Shown: positions 1 through 5,990 of the stretch, piece by piece | Position numbering within the stretch: position 1 is the first letter of the stretch | Layout of the letters: each line of letters opens with the position of its first letter | Origin: Deltaproteobacteria bacterium | GTDB lineage: Bacteria; Desulfobacterota; Binatia; Binatales; Binataceae | Length of the DNA: 7,906 bases | Assembly (NCBI GenBank): GCA_021799555.1 | Contig: JAJZAG010000178.1 | Span: 1 to 7,906, forward strand | Direction of reading: 5' to 3' | Notes under the pieces: generated by a model | The model's database searches: none | Told to the model about the DNA's origin: nothing | What the model saw: the letters and a program-made list of their open reading frames with translations, nothing else | Position numbers and translations under genes: made by a program

Positions 1-1299
1 GCCACGAAACATTGACGGCCATCCGGGACGCAGAGCAAGCTCACCTTGGACGCCGGGTTCACTGACCTCTTCGACATTCTGCTGGCCGAGATGGCGAACG
101 ATCCCGGCTTCGATTCCGGGGAGCGGGCGGCCCATTGAACCGGGCCGTATATCCATCGACGCGTAGTTGGCTATCATTATTCCGCCGGTCTCGGTTTGCC
201 ACCAATTGTCGTGAATCGGTAGACCAAACGCCTGCTTGCCCCAAACCACCGCCTCTGGATTAAGCGGCTCGCCGACGCTTGCGATAAACCGCAGGCTCGC
301 CAAATTGAATTTGCCGATCACCTCAGTACCGGCTTTCATCATCATGCGCACTGCCGTCGGAGCGGTATACCAGACCGTGACTCTTTGATTTTGCACGATT
401 CCGTACCAACGCTCCGCGTCAAAGTCGGCTTCGTCGATTACACTGGTGATGCCATGAGTCAGCGGCGCGATAATCCCATATGAGGTTCCAGTCACCCATC
501 CGGGATCGGCGGTGCACCAGAATATATCGTCAGGATGAAAATCGAGGGCGAAATAGCCTGTCATGTGATGAGCCACGACCGCTTCGTGCACGTGCATCGC
601 GCCCTTCGGCGCCCCAGTCGTTCCACTCGTGAAATGGAGCAAGGCGAGATCGTCTGGGGCGGTAGCTGGAATTTCGAAATGCTCGCTAGCGTTGTTCATG
701 AGACTATGAAGAGCTTCCGTATCTGGAATCTCCGATAGCTCCTCGGCCGTGCCGACCAGAAATACGTGCCGGAGCTCCGGCAAATCCGCGCGCAAGGCGG
801 CCACCTTGCGCTTATACAACGCCCCAGTGGTAACCAATACGCGGCCATCGCCCCGGCTGATGCGTTGACGAATCGGCTCAGGCCCGAAGGCCGAAAACAA
901 TGGGCAAAATACGCTTCCGTTCTTAAGCGTACCGAGTGCGGCTATGTAGAGTTCCGGAATTCTTCCCGCCAATACAAATACGCGGTCGCCCTTGCCCACA
1001 CCGTGCGTTCTCAACACGTTCGCGAATCGATTTGTAAGGCTCTCCAACTGCCCGTACGTAAAATCACGAACCTCGCCGCGCTTGCCAAGCCACCTCAGCG
1101 CCAGATGGTCCCGAATCGCACCCGCGGCGTGGCGAGTGACTGCCTCATACGCGATATTGAGCCCGCGTCCACCCGGAAGACCGTTGAGTTTGTTGCGCGC
1201 CGTGCGCCACGAGAATTGCGCGTAGCTCTGCTCGTAGCTACGCAAATTCGGCACAACCCGGACGCCGTCGCGCGGCTTCTCTATTGTTTTCCAATCCAA
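1..1299 (-). CDS. acsA: acetyl-CoA synthetase, AMP-forming (AcsA type), C-terminus off the left edge
   Basis: This enzyme activates acetate with ATP to acetyl-AMP and then forms acetyl-CoA in the cytoplasm. The reading frame is uninterrupted from 1299 to the window edge (433 residues). The AMP-binding core LHFTSGTTGAPKG lies at residues 221-233, WCTADPGWVTG at about 261-271, SVGEPLNPE at 341-349 and NWWQTETGG at 365-373. In Acs enzymes the WWQTETG tryptophan closes the acyl pocket around acetate-sized substrates, which favours acetate or propionate. The N-terminal part (GLNIAYEAVTRH, then TYGQLESLTNRFANVLR) follows the roughly 570-residue Bacillus-type AcsA pattern, so about 135 residues, including the catalytic-lysine C-terminal domain, are missing. 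I chose the TTG at 1299 because a GGAGG lies nine bases upstream, no in-frame ATG or GTG is nearby, and an in-frame stop lies at about 1338. A large inverted repeat falls within the first 30 codons. Family assignment is firm; substrate is inferred. Confidence 0.95.
   Translation of the reverse strand, partial: MDWKTIEKPRDGVRVVPNLRSYEQSYAQFSWRTARNKLNGLPGGRGLNIAYEAVTRHAAGAIRDHLALRWLGKRGEVRDFTYGQLESLTNRFANVLRTHGVGKGDRVFVLAGRIPELYIAALGTLKNGSVFCPLFSAFGPEPIRQRISRGDGRVLVTTGALYKRKVAALRADLPELRHVFLVGTAEELSEIPDTEALHSLMNNASEHFEIPATAPDDLALLHFTSGTTGAPKGAMHVHEAVVAHHMTGYFALDFHPDDIFWCTADPGWVTGTSYGIIAPLTHGITSVIDEADFDAERWYGIVQNQRVTVWYTAPTAVRMMMKAGTEVIGKFNLASLRFIASVGEPLNPEAVVWGKQAFGLPIHDNWWQTETGGIMIANYASMDIRPGSMGRPLPGIEAGIVRHLGQQNVEEVSEPGVQGELALRPGWPSMFRG
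1213..1249. repeat. imperfect inverted repeat inside the 5' end of acsA
   Basis: Two arms face each other. The left arm is GAATT (1213-1217) and GCGTAGCT (1220-1227); the right arm is AGCTACGC (1236-1243) and AATTC (1245-1249). The inner 8-bp stem is perfect around an 8-base loop. The outer 5-bp stem is perfect across a small internal bulge (two bases on one side, one on the other). In the acsA mRNA this would form a hairpin about 50-86 bases after the start codon. It may simply reflect the repeated RSYEQSY codons, so a regulatory role is speculative. Confidence 0.55.
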
Positions 1300-1674
1300 G
1301 TCAATAAACCTCCGCGCCTGCGGATTTCATCTCGATTACCGACCCAGAGAGCGTGCTCGTAAACTGCCGTGGAACCATTTAGGCAAGATCTCCATGCTGC
1401 GTGACGATGGCGAGTGTCGGCGCGAACAATCGGCCTCGCATTCCCCATTCTCTTTCAACCTTAAGTCCTCCGCGGGTTGGAGCGCTGATGGACGCGCGAA
1501 GCACTTTCGAAGCGGCTCTGCGCACAGGCACCGCCATATTGCCCACAGCGCGCCGCTACGGTTTCATCACCTGCGGCTGACCACCGTGATTGGTAATGAA
1601 ATATGTTTCGGTAGATTGCCATCACAATTCGATAGAACTGCGCCCCCTTTGACTTCGCGGTATTGCTCGCGAAC

Positions 1675-1707
1675 GCGAGCTTTGCCTGACTCCCAAGCTG
1701 CTTTTTT
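1675..1707 (+). terminator. possible rho-independent terminator without an obvious upstream gene
   Basis: GC(g)AGCTT at 1675-1682 pairs with AAGCTGC at 1695-1701: a 7-bp stem with one bulged G and a 12-base loop. A run of six T (1702-1707) follows directly. This is the standard arrangement for plus-strand termination. The stem is short and the loop large, so it could be chance. No plus-strand gene ends just before it. Confidence 0.3.
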
Positions 1708-1833
1708 CTTGTGGCCTGCGGAGGACATTTACCGCCATTTCGAGCACCTCGCATCTCTCAAGCGACAGCCATGCCAGCGAAACAGGGGCCGCGATTTTTA
1801 ACGTGTTTTTGGTTGAGCAGGCCAAATCGATGA

Positions 1834-2133
1834 TTTTGTTCGTGTTCTGATCGTCCGGGGCCGACTGCTCGAAGTGAAATAAAGATCCGTTATGGACCTA
1901 TCGGCAACACCGGATCGGCATGTGATGCGATCGGCTACATCACGATCCTCAACTTCGTTGCGAACGATTGCATTTCAAATGGCGCGGTGTTTGCTGCCTG
2001 TTTGTTCAAGGCGCAGCCGATCGGCGACCGCGGAATTGGATGGACCCAACGCTTGGTGTTCCATGCCGCGACCAAGTTCACAATTGTAGGTTTAGAACTG
2101 AAAGCAATGGCTGAGCAAACGCTCCGGAGATGA
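1834..2133 (+). other. start-less open reading stretch, possible gene remnant
   Basis: The plus frame is open from the stop at 1831 to TGA at 2131-2133, about 99 codons. It has no ATG, GTG or TTG near its 5' end, so it cannot be called an intact gene. From about 1900 its translation is protein-like, with hydrophobic segments such as DAIGYITILNFVAND and a mixed C-terminus GLELKAMAEQTLRR, and with a preference for G or C at the third codon position. It ends 10 bases before the DksA-like start. I do not recognise the family. It could be the 3' remnant of a decayed gene or a chance open frame. Confidence 0.2.
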
Positions 2134-2143
2134 GGGAACTGCG

Positions 2144-2755
2144 ATGACTGTCGAGGCCCTTGAACATAGTTCAGGCACCTCCGGCGAGCCGCTACGCAAT
2201 ATGTTGGACCATTTGCGCCGCGAAACTGTTGATCGAATCAGAGAGCTGAGGTTCGACCAGGAACAGGAATCCGAGAAAGAACCAGCCGACGAGATGGACA
2301 CGGCGCGTTCATCGTCCGACGTCGAAACGCACGCGGCATTGATTGCGCGGGCCGAGGAGAAGCTGCGCTTCCTCGATGAGGCGATGACGCGGCTCGATCA
2401 GGGGAAGTACGGGATTTGCCTCGGCTGCCGAGAGCCGATCAAGCTGGAACGGCTGCTGGCGCTGCCGTTTGTTGCCTACTGCGTCGATTGCCAGGAGAAA
2501 CGCGATCGAATGCGCCGTGACTGGGGCGAAGGCACGATGATCGCTCCATATGACCAACTCTGGACCCCGCCCGAGGAGATGGAGGAGGCGCCGCAAAGCG
2601 ACTATCGAAGTAACGCTCCCGAGGAGGACCTGGCGATCCGCCTGAATGAAGCCAAGCTATCGAGGGTGGCTTCCTCGGCCGCGCCCAAGACCGGCATTTC
2701 GCGCGGCAGACGCCCAAAACTCCGCCGCCAGGTCCCGCTGAGAAAAGGCCGATAA
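2144..2755 (+). CDS. DksA/TraR-family C4 zinc-finger protein with extended C-terminal tail
   Basis: DksA/TraR proteins bind RNA polymerase, reach into the secondary channel with a coiled coil and change promoter output, often together with (p)ppGpp. In this 203-residue protein a charged, helix-prone N-terminal arm (about 16-47) leads to a D49-x-x-D52-x-A54 triad like the DksA coiled-coil tip. A second helix (about 60-85) follows, then the zinc finger GICLGCREPI ... YCVDCQEKR with C92, C95, C113 and C116. All four ligands are cysteine, as in classical DksA. E. coli DksA is about 151 residues; here roughly 80 residues follow the finger, first acidic (about 142-162), then strongly basic near the end (RGRRPKLRRQVPLRKGR). 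The ATG at 2144 is preceded by GAGGG at seven bases' spacing. It stands alone on its strand. The family is secure; function as a true DksA rather than a paralogue is inferred from the DxxDxA motif. Confidence 0.9.
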   Translation: MTVEALEHSSGTSGEPLRNMLDHLRRETVDRIRELRFDQEQESEKEPADEMDTARSSSDVETHAALIARAEEKLRFLDEAMTRLDQGKYGICLGCREPIKLERLLALPFVAYCVDCQEKRDRMRRDWGEGTMIAPYDQLWTPPEEMEEAPQSDYRSNAPEEDLAIRLNEAKLSRVASSAAPKTGISRGRRPKLRRQVPLRKGR

Positions 2756-2984
2756 ATCAGCCATTTATTAACGGCAGGCAGGCGACGACGATGGCGCCTC
2801 TCGAGACTTCGATTGTTCGGAAGTCCCGATCAGGAAGCAGTTGAGGTTGCCGTATTGCGCAGTTCAATCCCTCCATCCAACAGGCCGACGCTGCCTGAAT
2901 GGATTGCAGCGTGTTCGATATCGGCTCCGACGAGCAGGCAGCGAAATAGCAAGTACTCAACTCTACGCCGGCGAGACTGATGGT
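2756..2984. other. convergent intergenic gap
   Basis: This stretch separates the 3' ends of the DksA-like gene (plus) and the GNAT gene (minus). It holds small inverted repeats: an A/T-only TAAAT/ATTTA pair straddling the DksA-like stop (2753-2767), AGGCG/CGCCT (2780-2799) and GACTTC/GAAGTC (2805-2825). None is followed by a T run on either strand, so I do not call a terminator. The minus-strand frames crossing it have no recognisable content. Confidence 0.5.
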
Positions 2985-3476
2985 TCATCGCCCGTGCGGC
3001 CGCAGCAGCTTCATGCGTTCCTCGCGCCATGCGGAGAAACCTAGACGATGCCAAGCCTCGGCGCCAAGCCAATTGCGATGCAGCACGCTCAACGTGACCA
3101 TCGTGACGCCCTTGGCGCGAAACCAGACGTCGGCATCCTCGAGCATCACCTTCATCAGGCGCTTTCCTCGAAAGCTCTCTTCGAGAAAAGCCTGGCTGAT
3201 ATAACCAATATCGGCTGGTCGCTCGCCTTCATGGCGACGGCGCAGACGCGCCCAAAGATGCCCAACCAGATGACCTCCGCCTGCATCGGCAACCCAGACC
3301 GCGTGATGCTCCCGCGAAAGCACCGCACGCATCCAGTTCGGAGCGTCGCGAATCGAGTCCCAATCGAAGCGGGCGCGTTCGTCCAGCCCCTCCTCATAGG
3401 CGGCCAGCGCAGCTACCAACCGCGCCAATTCGGGAATATCGGTTTCGCGGGCAGGCCTAATTTCGGGCTTGATCAT
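2985..3476 (-). CDS. GNAT-family N-acetyltransferase with altered core residues
   Basis: GNAT enzymes move an acetyl group from acetyl-CoA to an amine; the acceptor here is unknown. The 163-residue protein has the normal length and order for a single GNAT domain. It has an N-terminal IRPARETDIPELARLVAAL strand-helix, a central strand with DIGYISQAFLEESFRGKRLM (about 89-108), and a C-terminal TLSVLHRNWLGAEAWHRLGF (128-147). The acetyl-CoA pyrophosphate loop is normally R/Q-x-x-G-x-G/A; here it reads R103-G-K-R106-L-M108, so both expected small residues are replaced. The usual general-acid tyrosine before the K/R-x-G-F end is a tryptophan (W142). The ATG at 3476 overlaps the stop of the upstream HAD gene (ATGA), and a GGAG lies nine bases upstream inside that gene, so translation is probably coupled. 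It is the last gene of the minus-strand cluster. The fold is confident; activity is uncertain. Confidence 0.85.
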   Translation of the reverse strand: MIKPEIRPARETDIPELARLVAALAAYEEGLDERARFDWDSIRDAPNWMRAVLSREHHAVWVADAGGGHLVGHLWARLRRRHEGERPADIGYISQAFLEESFRGKRLMKVMLEDADVWFRAKGVTMVTLSVLHRNWLGAEAWHRLGFSAWREERMKLLRPHGR

Positions 3477-4129
3477 AATGCTTGACTCCTTATTTGGGAG
3501 ACCGCCTGCGGCAGCGCCGTGATATCGTTGAGAATCGCGGCTGCGCCCGCAAAGTCAGATCCCCGGGTCAGCGCATTCGGAATAACGACGCATGGCAGGC
3601 CCGCGGCGAGCGCCGAAGCAAGGCCGCGCTCCGAATCTTCGATTGCAAGACACTTTTCGGGCGGGACCGACAAGCGCGCTAGTGCCGTAAGATAAGGCTC
3701 CGGATGCGGCTTGGATTCCTCGTAATCCTCGCGCGCGACTATGATCTCGAATCTCGCGAGCAGTCCGGTGCGCCGATGGGCTGCTTCAAGATGCGTCCGC
3801 AGCGAGGTCGTCACGATTCCCATCCTGTAGCGCACCGCGAGCAATCGAACCGTGTCGGCGGCGCCTGGAATCAGGTGGTCGCCGCTCTCGAGCAACGCCG
3901 CGTACAGCTCATCGCGCTCTCGTCGCAGTCTCGCTATTCGTTCGGCAGCGTAGCCTTTGGCGGCTACGCGTTCCCAGAGGTTGCGCCCGCTGCGCAGTGC
4001 GGCATCGATAAACTCCGCGCGGGTGAGATCGGTGCCGGCGCTCACGAAAGTGCGCCGGGTCGCCTCGAAGAACAGGCCTTCGGTATCGACGAGGACTCCG
4101 TCGTTATCCCAGAGGATTGCCTCAATCAT
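3473..4129 (-). CDS. HAD-superfamily phosphatase/phosphoglucomutase-like hydrolase
   Basis: This is a 218-residue HAD subclass I protein with an alpha-helical cap, in the beta-phosphoglucomutase/phosphoglycolate phosphatase group. Motif I is WDNDGVLVDTE, with nucleophile D8 and acid/base D10. The cap spans roughly 17-85. Motif II is MGIVTTS with T107, motif III is K140 in ESKPHPEPY, and motif IV is E164-D165 in AIEDSERGLASALAAGLPC. All catalytic residues are present, so it should be active on a small phosphorylated metabolite, which I cannot name. The ATG at 4129 is the first start after an in-frame stop at 4142-4144; its ribosome-binding site is weak. It lies 46 bases after the 103-residue gene and overlaps the GNAT gene by four bases, which places it in the operon led from 6161. 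Confidence 0.9.
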   Translation of the reverse strand: MIEAILWDNDGVLVDTEGLFFEATRRTFVSAGTDLTRAEFIDAALRSGRNLWERVAAKGYAAERIARLRRERDELYAALLESGDHLIPGAADTVRLLAVRYRMGIVTTSLRTHLEAAHRRTGLLARFEIIVAREDYEESKPHPEPYLTALARLSVPPEKCLAIEDSERGLASALAAGLPCVVIPNALTRGSDFAGAAAILNDITALPQAVSQIRSQAL

Positions 4130-4175
4130 ACATTGGCGGCTTTAGCTGCTGATTGCTTCTTGCGTGCGGCACTGC

Positions 4176-4487
4176 TCAGAACGGGCCGTGGTTCCCCGGA
4201 TCGAATGCGATCTCGTAGAGCTTGCGCTCGCTGCGGATTATTTTGAGCGCGGTCTCGCGTGTCATCTCGAACTCGCGCTCGATCCACGGCGCAAGCCGCT
4301 TAAGGACCGCGGCGCTATCGGCATCATGGACGAGTTCGGCGGCGATCTCGCACTTGAAGACAACGCGCTCGATACCGTCGGCGCGTTCGAGCGCCAGCGT
4401 CAGGACAAGAGCGCCGCCACGATAGTCGGCTGGCGCCGCCTGCTTGAGAAAATAGATTCCGCGGCCGGTCTTGAGCGCGATTTCCAA
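4176..4487 (-). CDS. 103-residue protein of unknown function downstream of secF
   Basis: I do not recognise a family. The translation is well mixed and soluble-looking: a beta-rich first half (GRGIYFLKQ, YRGGALVLTLALER, IERVVFKCEIAAELV) and a helical second half (AAVLKRLAPWIEREFEMTRETALKIIRSERK), ending FDPGNHGPF. One cysteine and no membrane segment are present. The start is taken as TTG at 4487, since no ATG or GTG lies upstream before the secF stop; a GGAG sits about 12 bases before it. The frame is the same as secF and stays open from the secF TAG, with 20 codons between them. It lies 60 bases after secF and 46 before the HAD gene, so it is probably co-transcribed. The chance that it is a real gene is good, from its location and composition; its role is unknown. 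Confidence 0.7.
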   Translation of the reverse strand: MEIALKTGRGIYFLKQAAPADYRGGALVLTLALERADGIERVVFKCEIAAELVHDADSAAVLKRLAPWIEREFEMTRETALKIIRSERKLYEIAFDPGNHGPF

Positions 4488-4547
4488 TCGACGATTCCGC
4501 TCCGGATCTTTTACCGGACCTCGACGGCGCGGCTCGCGATGCGAGCG

Positions 4548-5483
4548 CTAAGCCGCGCGCGAGGACAGCGAGCCGACGCGATGATGCCCTTCCCAAAAGA
4601 GAACCACCGGACCCGCGATATAAATCGAGGAATACGTGCCGGTAATAAAACCAATCAGGAGCGTGAACGCCGAAGGGCGTAGAATCGGGCCGCCAAACGC
4701 GAGCAGCGCGATCAGCACCACGATTGCGGTGCCCGAAGTCAGAATCGTGCGCGACAGCGTCTCGTTGATTGCGCGGTTCATGATCGACTCGATCGGCTCG
4801 CGCCGGCGCTTGGCGGCGTCCTCGCGAATCCGGTCCGATACGATAACCGTGTCGTGAACCGAGTAGCCGATGACCGTCAGCAGCGCGGCGAGCGTGGTCA
4901 GATCGAACTGAAACTGGCTGATCACAAGCGCGAGCGACACGACCAGGACATCATGCACGAGCGCGATCACGGCTCCGGCGCCAAAACTCCAACTCGTGTG
5001 CCGAAACTGAAAGGCGATAAATACGCCCATGAAAACGGTCGCGAAAACAACCGCAAGGAAGCCGCGCCGGCGAAGGTCACCGCCCACCTTCGCGCCGACG
5101 CTCTCGACCCGTACTACTTTCGCGCCCTGAGGACCGTAGGTCTTCGCGAGCCGGTTGCCTAGCTTGGTGCCGAGGCTTCCGATATTCGCAACTTTTTCGA
5201 AGCGCAGAAGATAGGTGTGCCCGGCGGAAGCCCCGAAGTCCTGCACCGTAATCTCGCCGAGTCCGAGCGGTTTCAGCGAGTCGCGTATCGCGTTGGCGCT
5301 GGTCGGTTTTTCGAACTGCACCTGCACGACGCTGCCGCCGACGAAATCGACGCCATAGTTGAGACCGACGAAGATCAGCATCAGGACGGCCGCGATATTG
5401 ATCACGGTCGAGAGGATCACGAAGAAGTGGCGCTTCCCGACGAAATCAAGATTGATATCGGGACGGATCAGTTGCAGCGACAT
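4548..5483 (-). CDS. secF: protein translocase subunit SecF
   Basis: SecF is an inner-membrane RND-like subunit that, with SecD, uses the proton gradient to pull preproteins released from SecYEG/SecA. The 311-residue length is typical. A first membrane segment (about 20-40) precedes GVDFVGGSVVQVQF (44-57) and a periplasmic domain to about residue 135. Five further membrane segments follow, at about 141-160, 166-187, 193-209, 247-264 and 271-295. The SecF signature GYSVHDTVIVSDRIRE holds D211, matching E. coli SecF D213. INETLSRTILTSG holds R245, matching R247; both are implicated in proton transfer. The residue before D211 is His where E. coli has Asn. The ATG at 5483 has an AGG four bases upstream. 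No secD or yajC is in the window; instead, two cysteine-rich small proteins lie upstream on the same strand. Confidence 0.96.
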   Translation of the reverse strand: MSLQLIRPDINLDFVGKRHFFVILSTVINIAAVLMLIFVGLNYGVDFVGGSVVQVQFEKPTSANAIRDSLKPLGLGEITVQDFGASAGHTYLLRFEKVANIGSLGTKLGNRLAKTYGPQGAKVVRVESVGAKVGGDLRRRGFLAVVFATVFMGVFIAFQFRHTSWSFGAGAVIALVHDVLVVSLALVISQFQFDLTTLAALLTVIGYSVHDTVIVSDRIREDAAKRRREPIESIMNRAINETLSRTILTSGTAIVVLIALLAFGGPILRPSAFTLLIGFITGTYSSIYIAGPVVLFWEGHHRVGSLSSRAA

Positions 5484-5552
5484 CGGACCTGTTTATCTTT
5501 TCCAGGGCGCGCGGACAACCCTGCCCGGATTTTTTCGCATCGGCGCCCGGGA

Positions 5553-5975
5553 TCAACTCGCGGCCGCGCGCTTCTTGCGGGCGCGCGTGGGACGCGATGC
5601 GGGCGCTTGCACCGCGGCTTCTTTTGCGGCTTGCGCGGCGGCTTGCGCCTGGAGTTTCGAACACGCGCCACAGAGATTATTCAGATTGGCGGGATCTTCG
5701 GTCAGGCCGTCGTCGAGCGAATGGCAGACCTTCATGCATCCCGCGCAGATGAAATAGATGCCTTCGATCGTCTTGTTGATCCGTTCGCGGTTGAGAATTC
5801 GCCCGCGCAGCTTTTCGATTCTGATCCCGAGGAGCTCGGCGTATTGGCGCTTGATCTTGCGCCGACCCGCTTCGTCCTTGGGAAGATCGGCATCTTCCTC
5901 GGCTTCGTCGGCGGTGTCGGCGAAGCTCGCGTATTTCTCACGCTTGGAAGTTTTGCTTTTGCGCGCCCTGCCCAT
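5553..5975 (-). CDS. 140-residue cysteine-cluster protein with charged tails, unknown function
   Basis: Not recognised. The protein begins basic (MGRARKSKTSKREK), passes an acidic patch (ADTADEAEEDADLP, about 20-32) and a helical, basic stretch, then a cysteine core: C77-x2-C80-x3-C84-H85 followed by C102-x2-C105. Two CxxC pairs about 22 residues apart are a usual zinc-ribbon layout, so zinc binding is likely. The C-terminal 35 residues are Ala/Gln-rich, then Arg/Lys-rich (RPTRARKKRAAAS), which suggests nucleic-acid or ribosome contact, an inference only. The ATG at 5975 has GGAGAAAG about five bases upstream and follows the 56-residue gene by 15 bases. secF starts 69 bases downstream. No signal peptide or membrane segment is visible. 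Confidence 0.8.
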   Translation of the reverse strand: MGRARKSKTSKREKYASFADTADEAEEDADLPKDEAGRRKIKRQYAELLGIRIEKLRGRILNRERINKTIEGIYFICAGCMKVCHSLDDGLTEDPANLNNLCGACSKLQAQAAAQAAKEAAVQAPASRPTRARKKRAAAS

Positions 5976-5990
5976 CGATTCTTTCTCCGG

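Larger units (their letters stand above)
1300..2143. other. gene-poor region between acsA and the DksA-like gene
   Basis: About 840 bases carry no reading frame that I can support as a gene. The ATG-started frames on either strand here (for example 1394-1801 plus, 1461-1754 minus) give Arg-, Ser- and His-rich translations without recognisable motifs and overlap each other. The region must hold the acsA leader on its left and the promoter of the DksA-like gene on its right, but I could not find convincing -35/-10 pairs. A terminator-like hairpin (1675-1707) and a start-less open stretch (1834-2133) are listed separately. The base composition looks less GC-rich than the operon at 2985-6161. A degraded ancestral gene or an unannotated RNA would fit. 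Confidence 0.6.

Noticed and set aside
766..1362. 198-codon plus-strand open frame
   Set aside because: It is antisense to acsA, whose motifs are unmistakable on the minus strand.
1394..1801. 135-codon plus-strand frame in the gene-poor region
   Set aside because: The translation is Arg/His/Ser-rich without motifs, the terminator-like hairpin falls inside it, and it overlaps competing minus-strand frames. Kept only as part of the intergenic entry.
2753..2825. Small inverted repeats after the DksA-like gene as a terminator
   Set aside because: Stems are short or A/T-only and none is followed by a T run on either strand.
2757..3072. Minus-strand frames across the DksA-GNAT gap
   Set aside because: They overlap the GNAT 3' end in other frames and show no domain or ribosome-binding site.
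3704..4246. 180-codon plus-strand open frame
   Set aside because: It is antisense to the HAD gene, which retains all four catalytic motifs.
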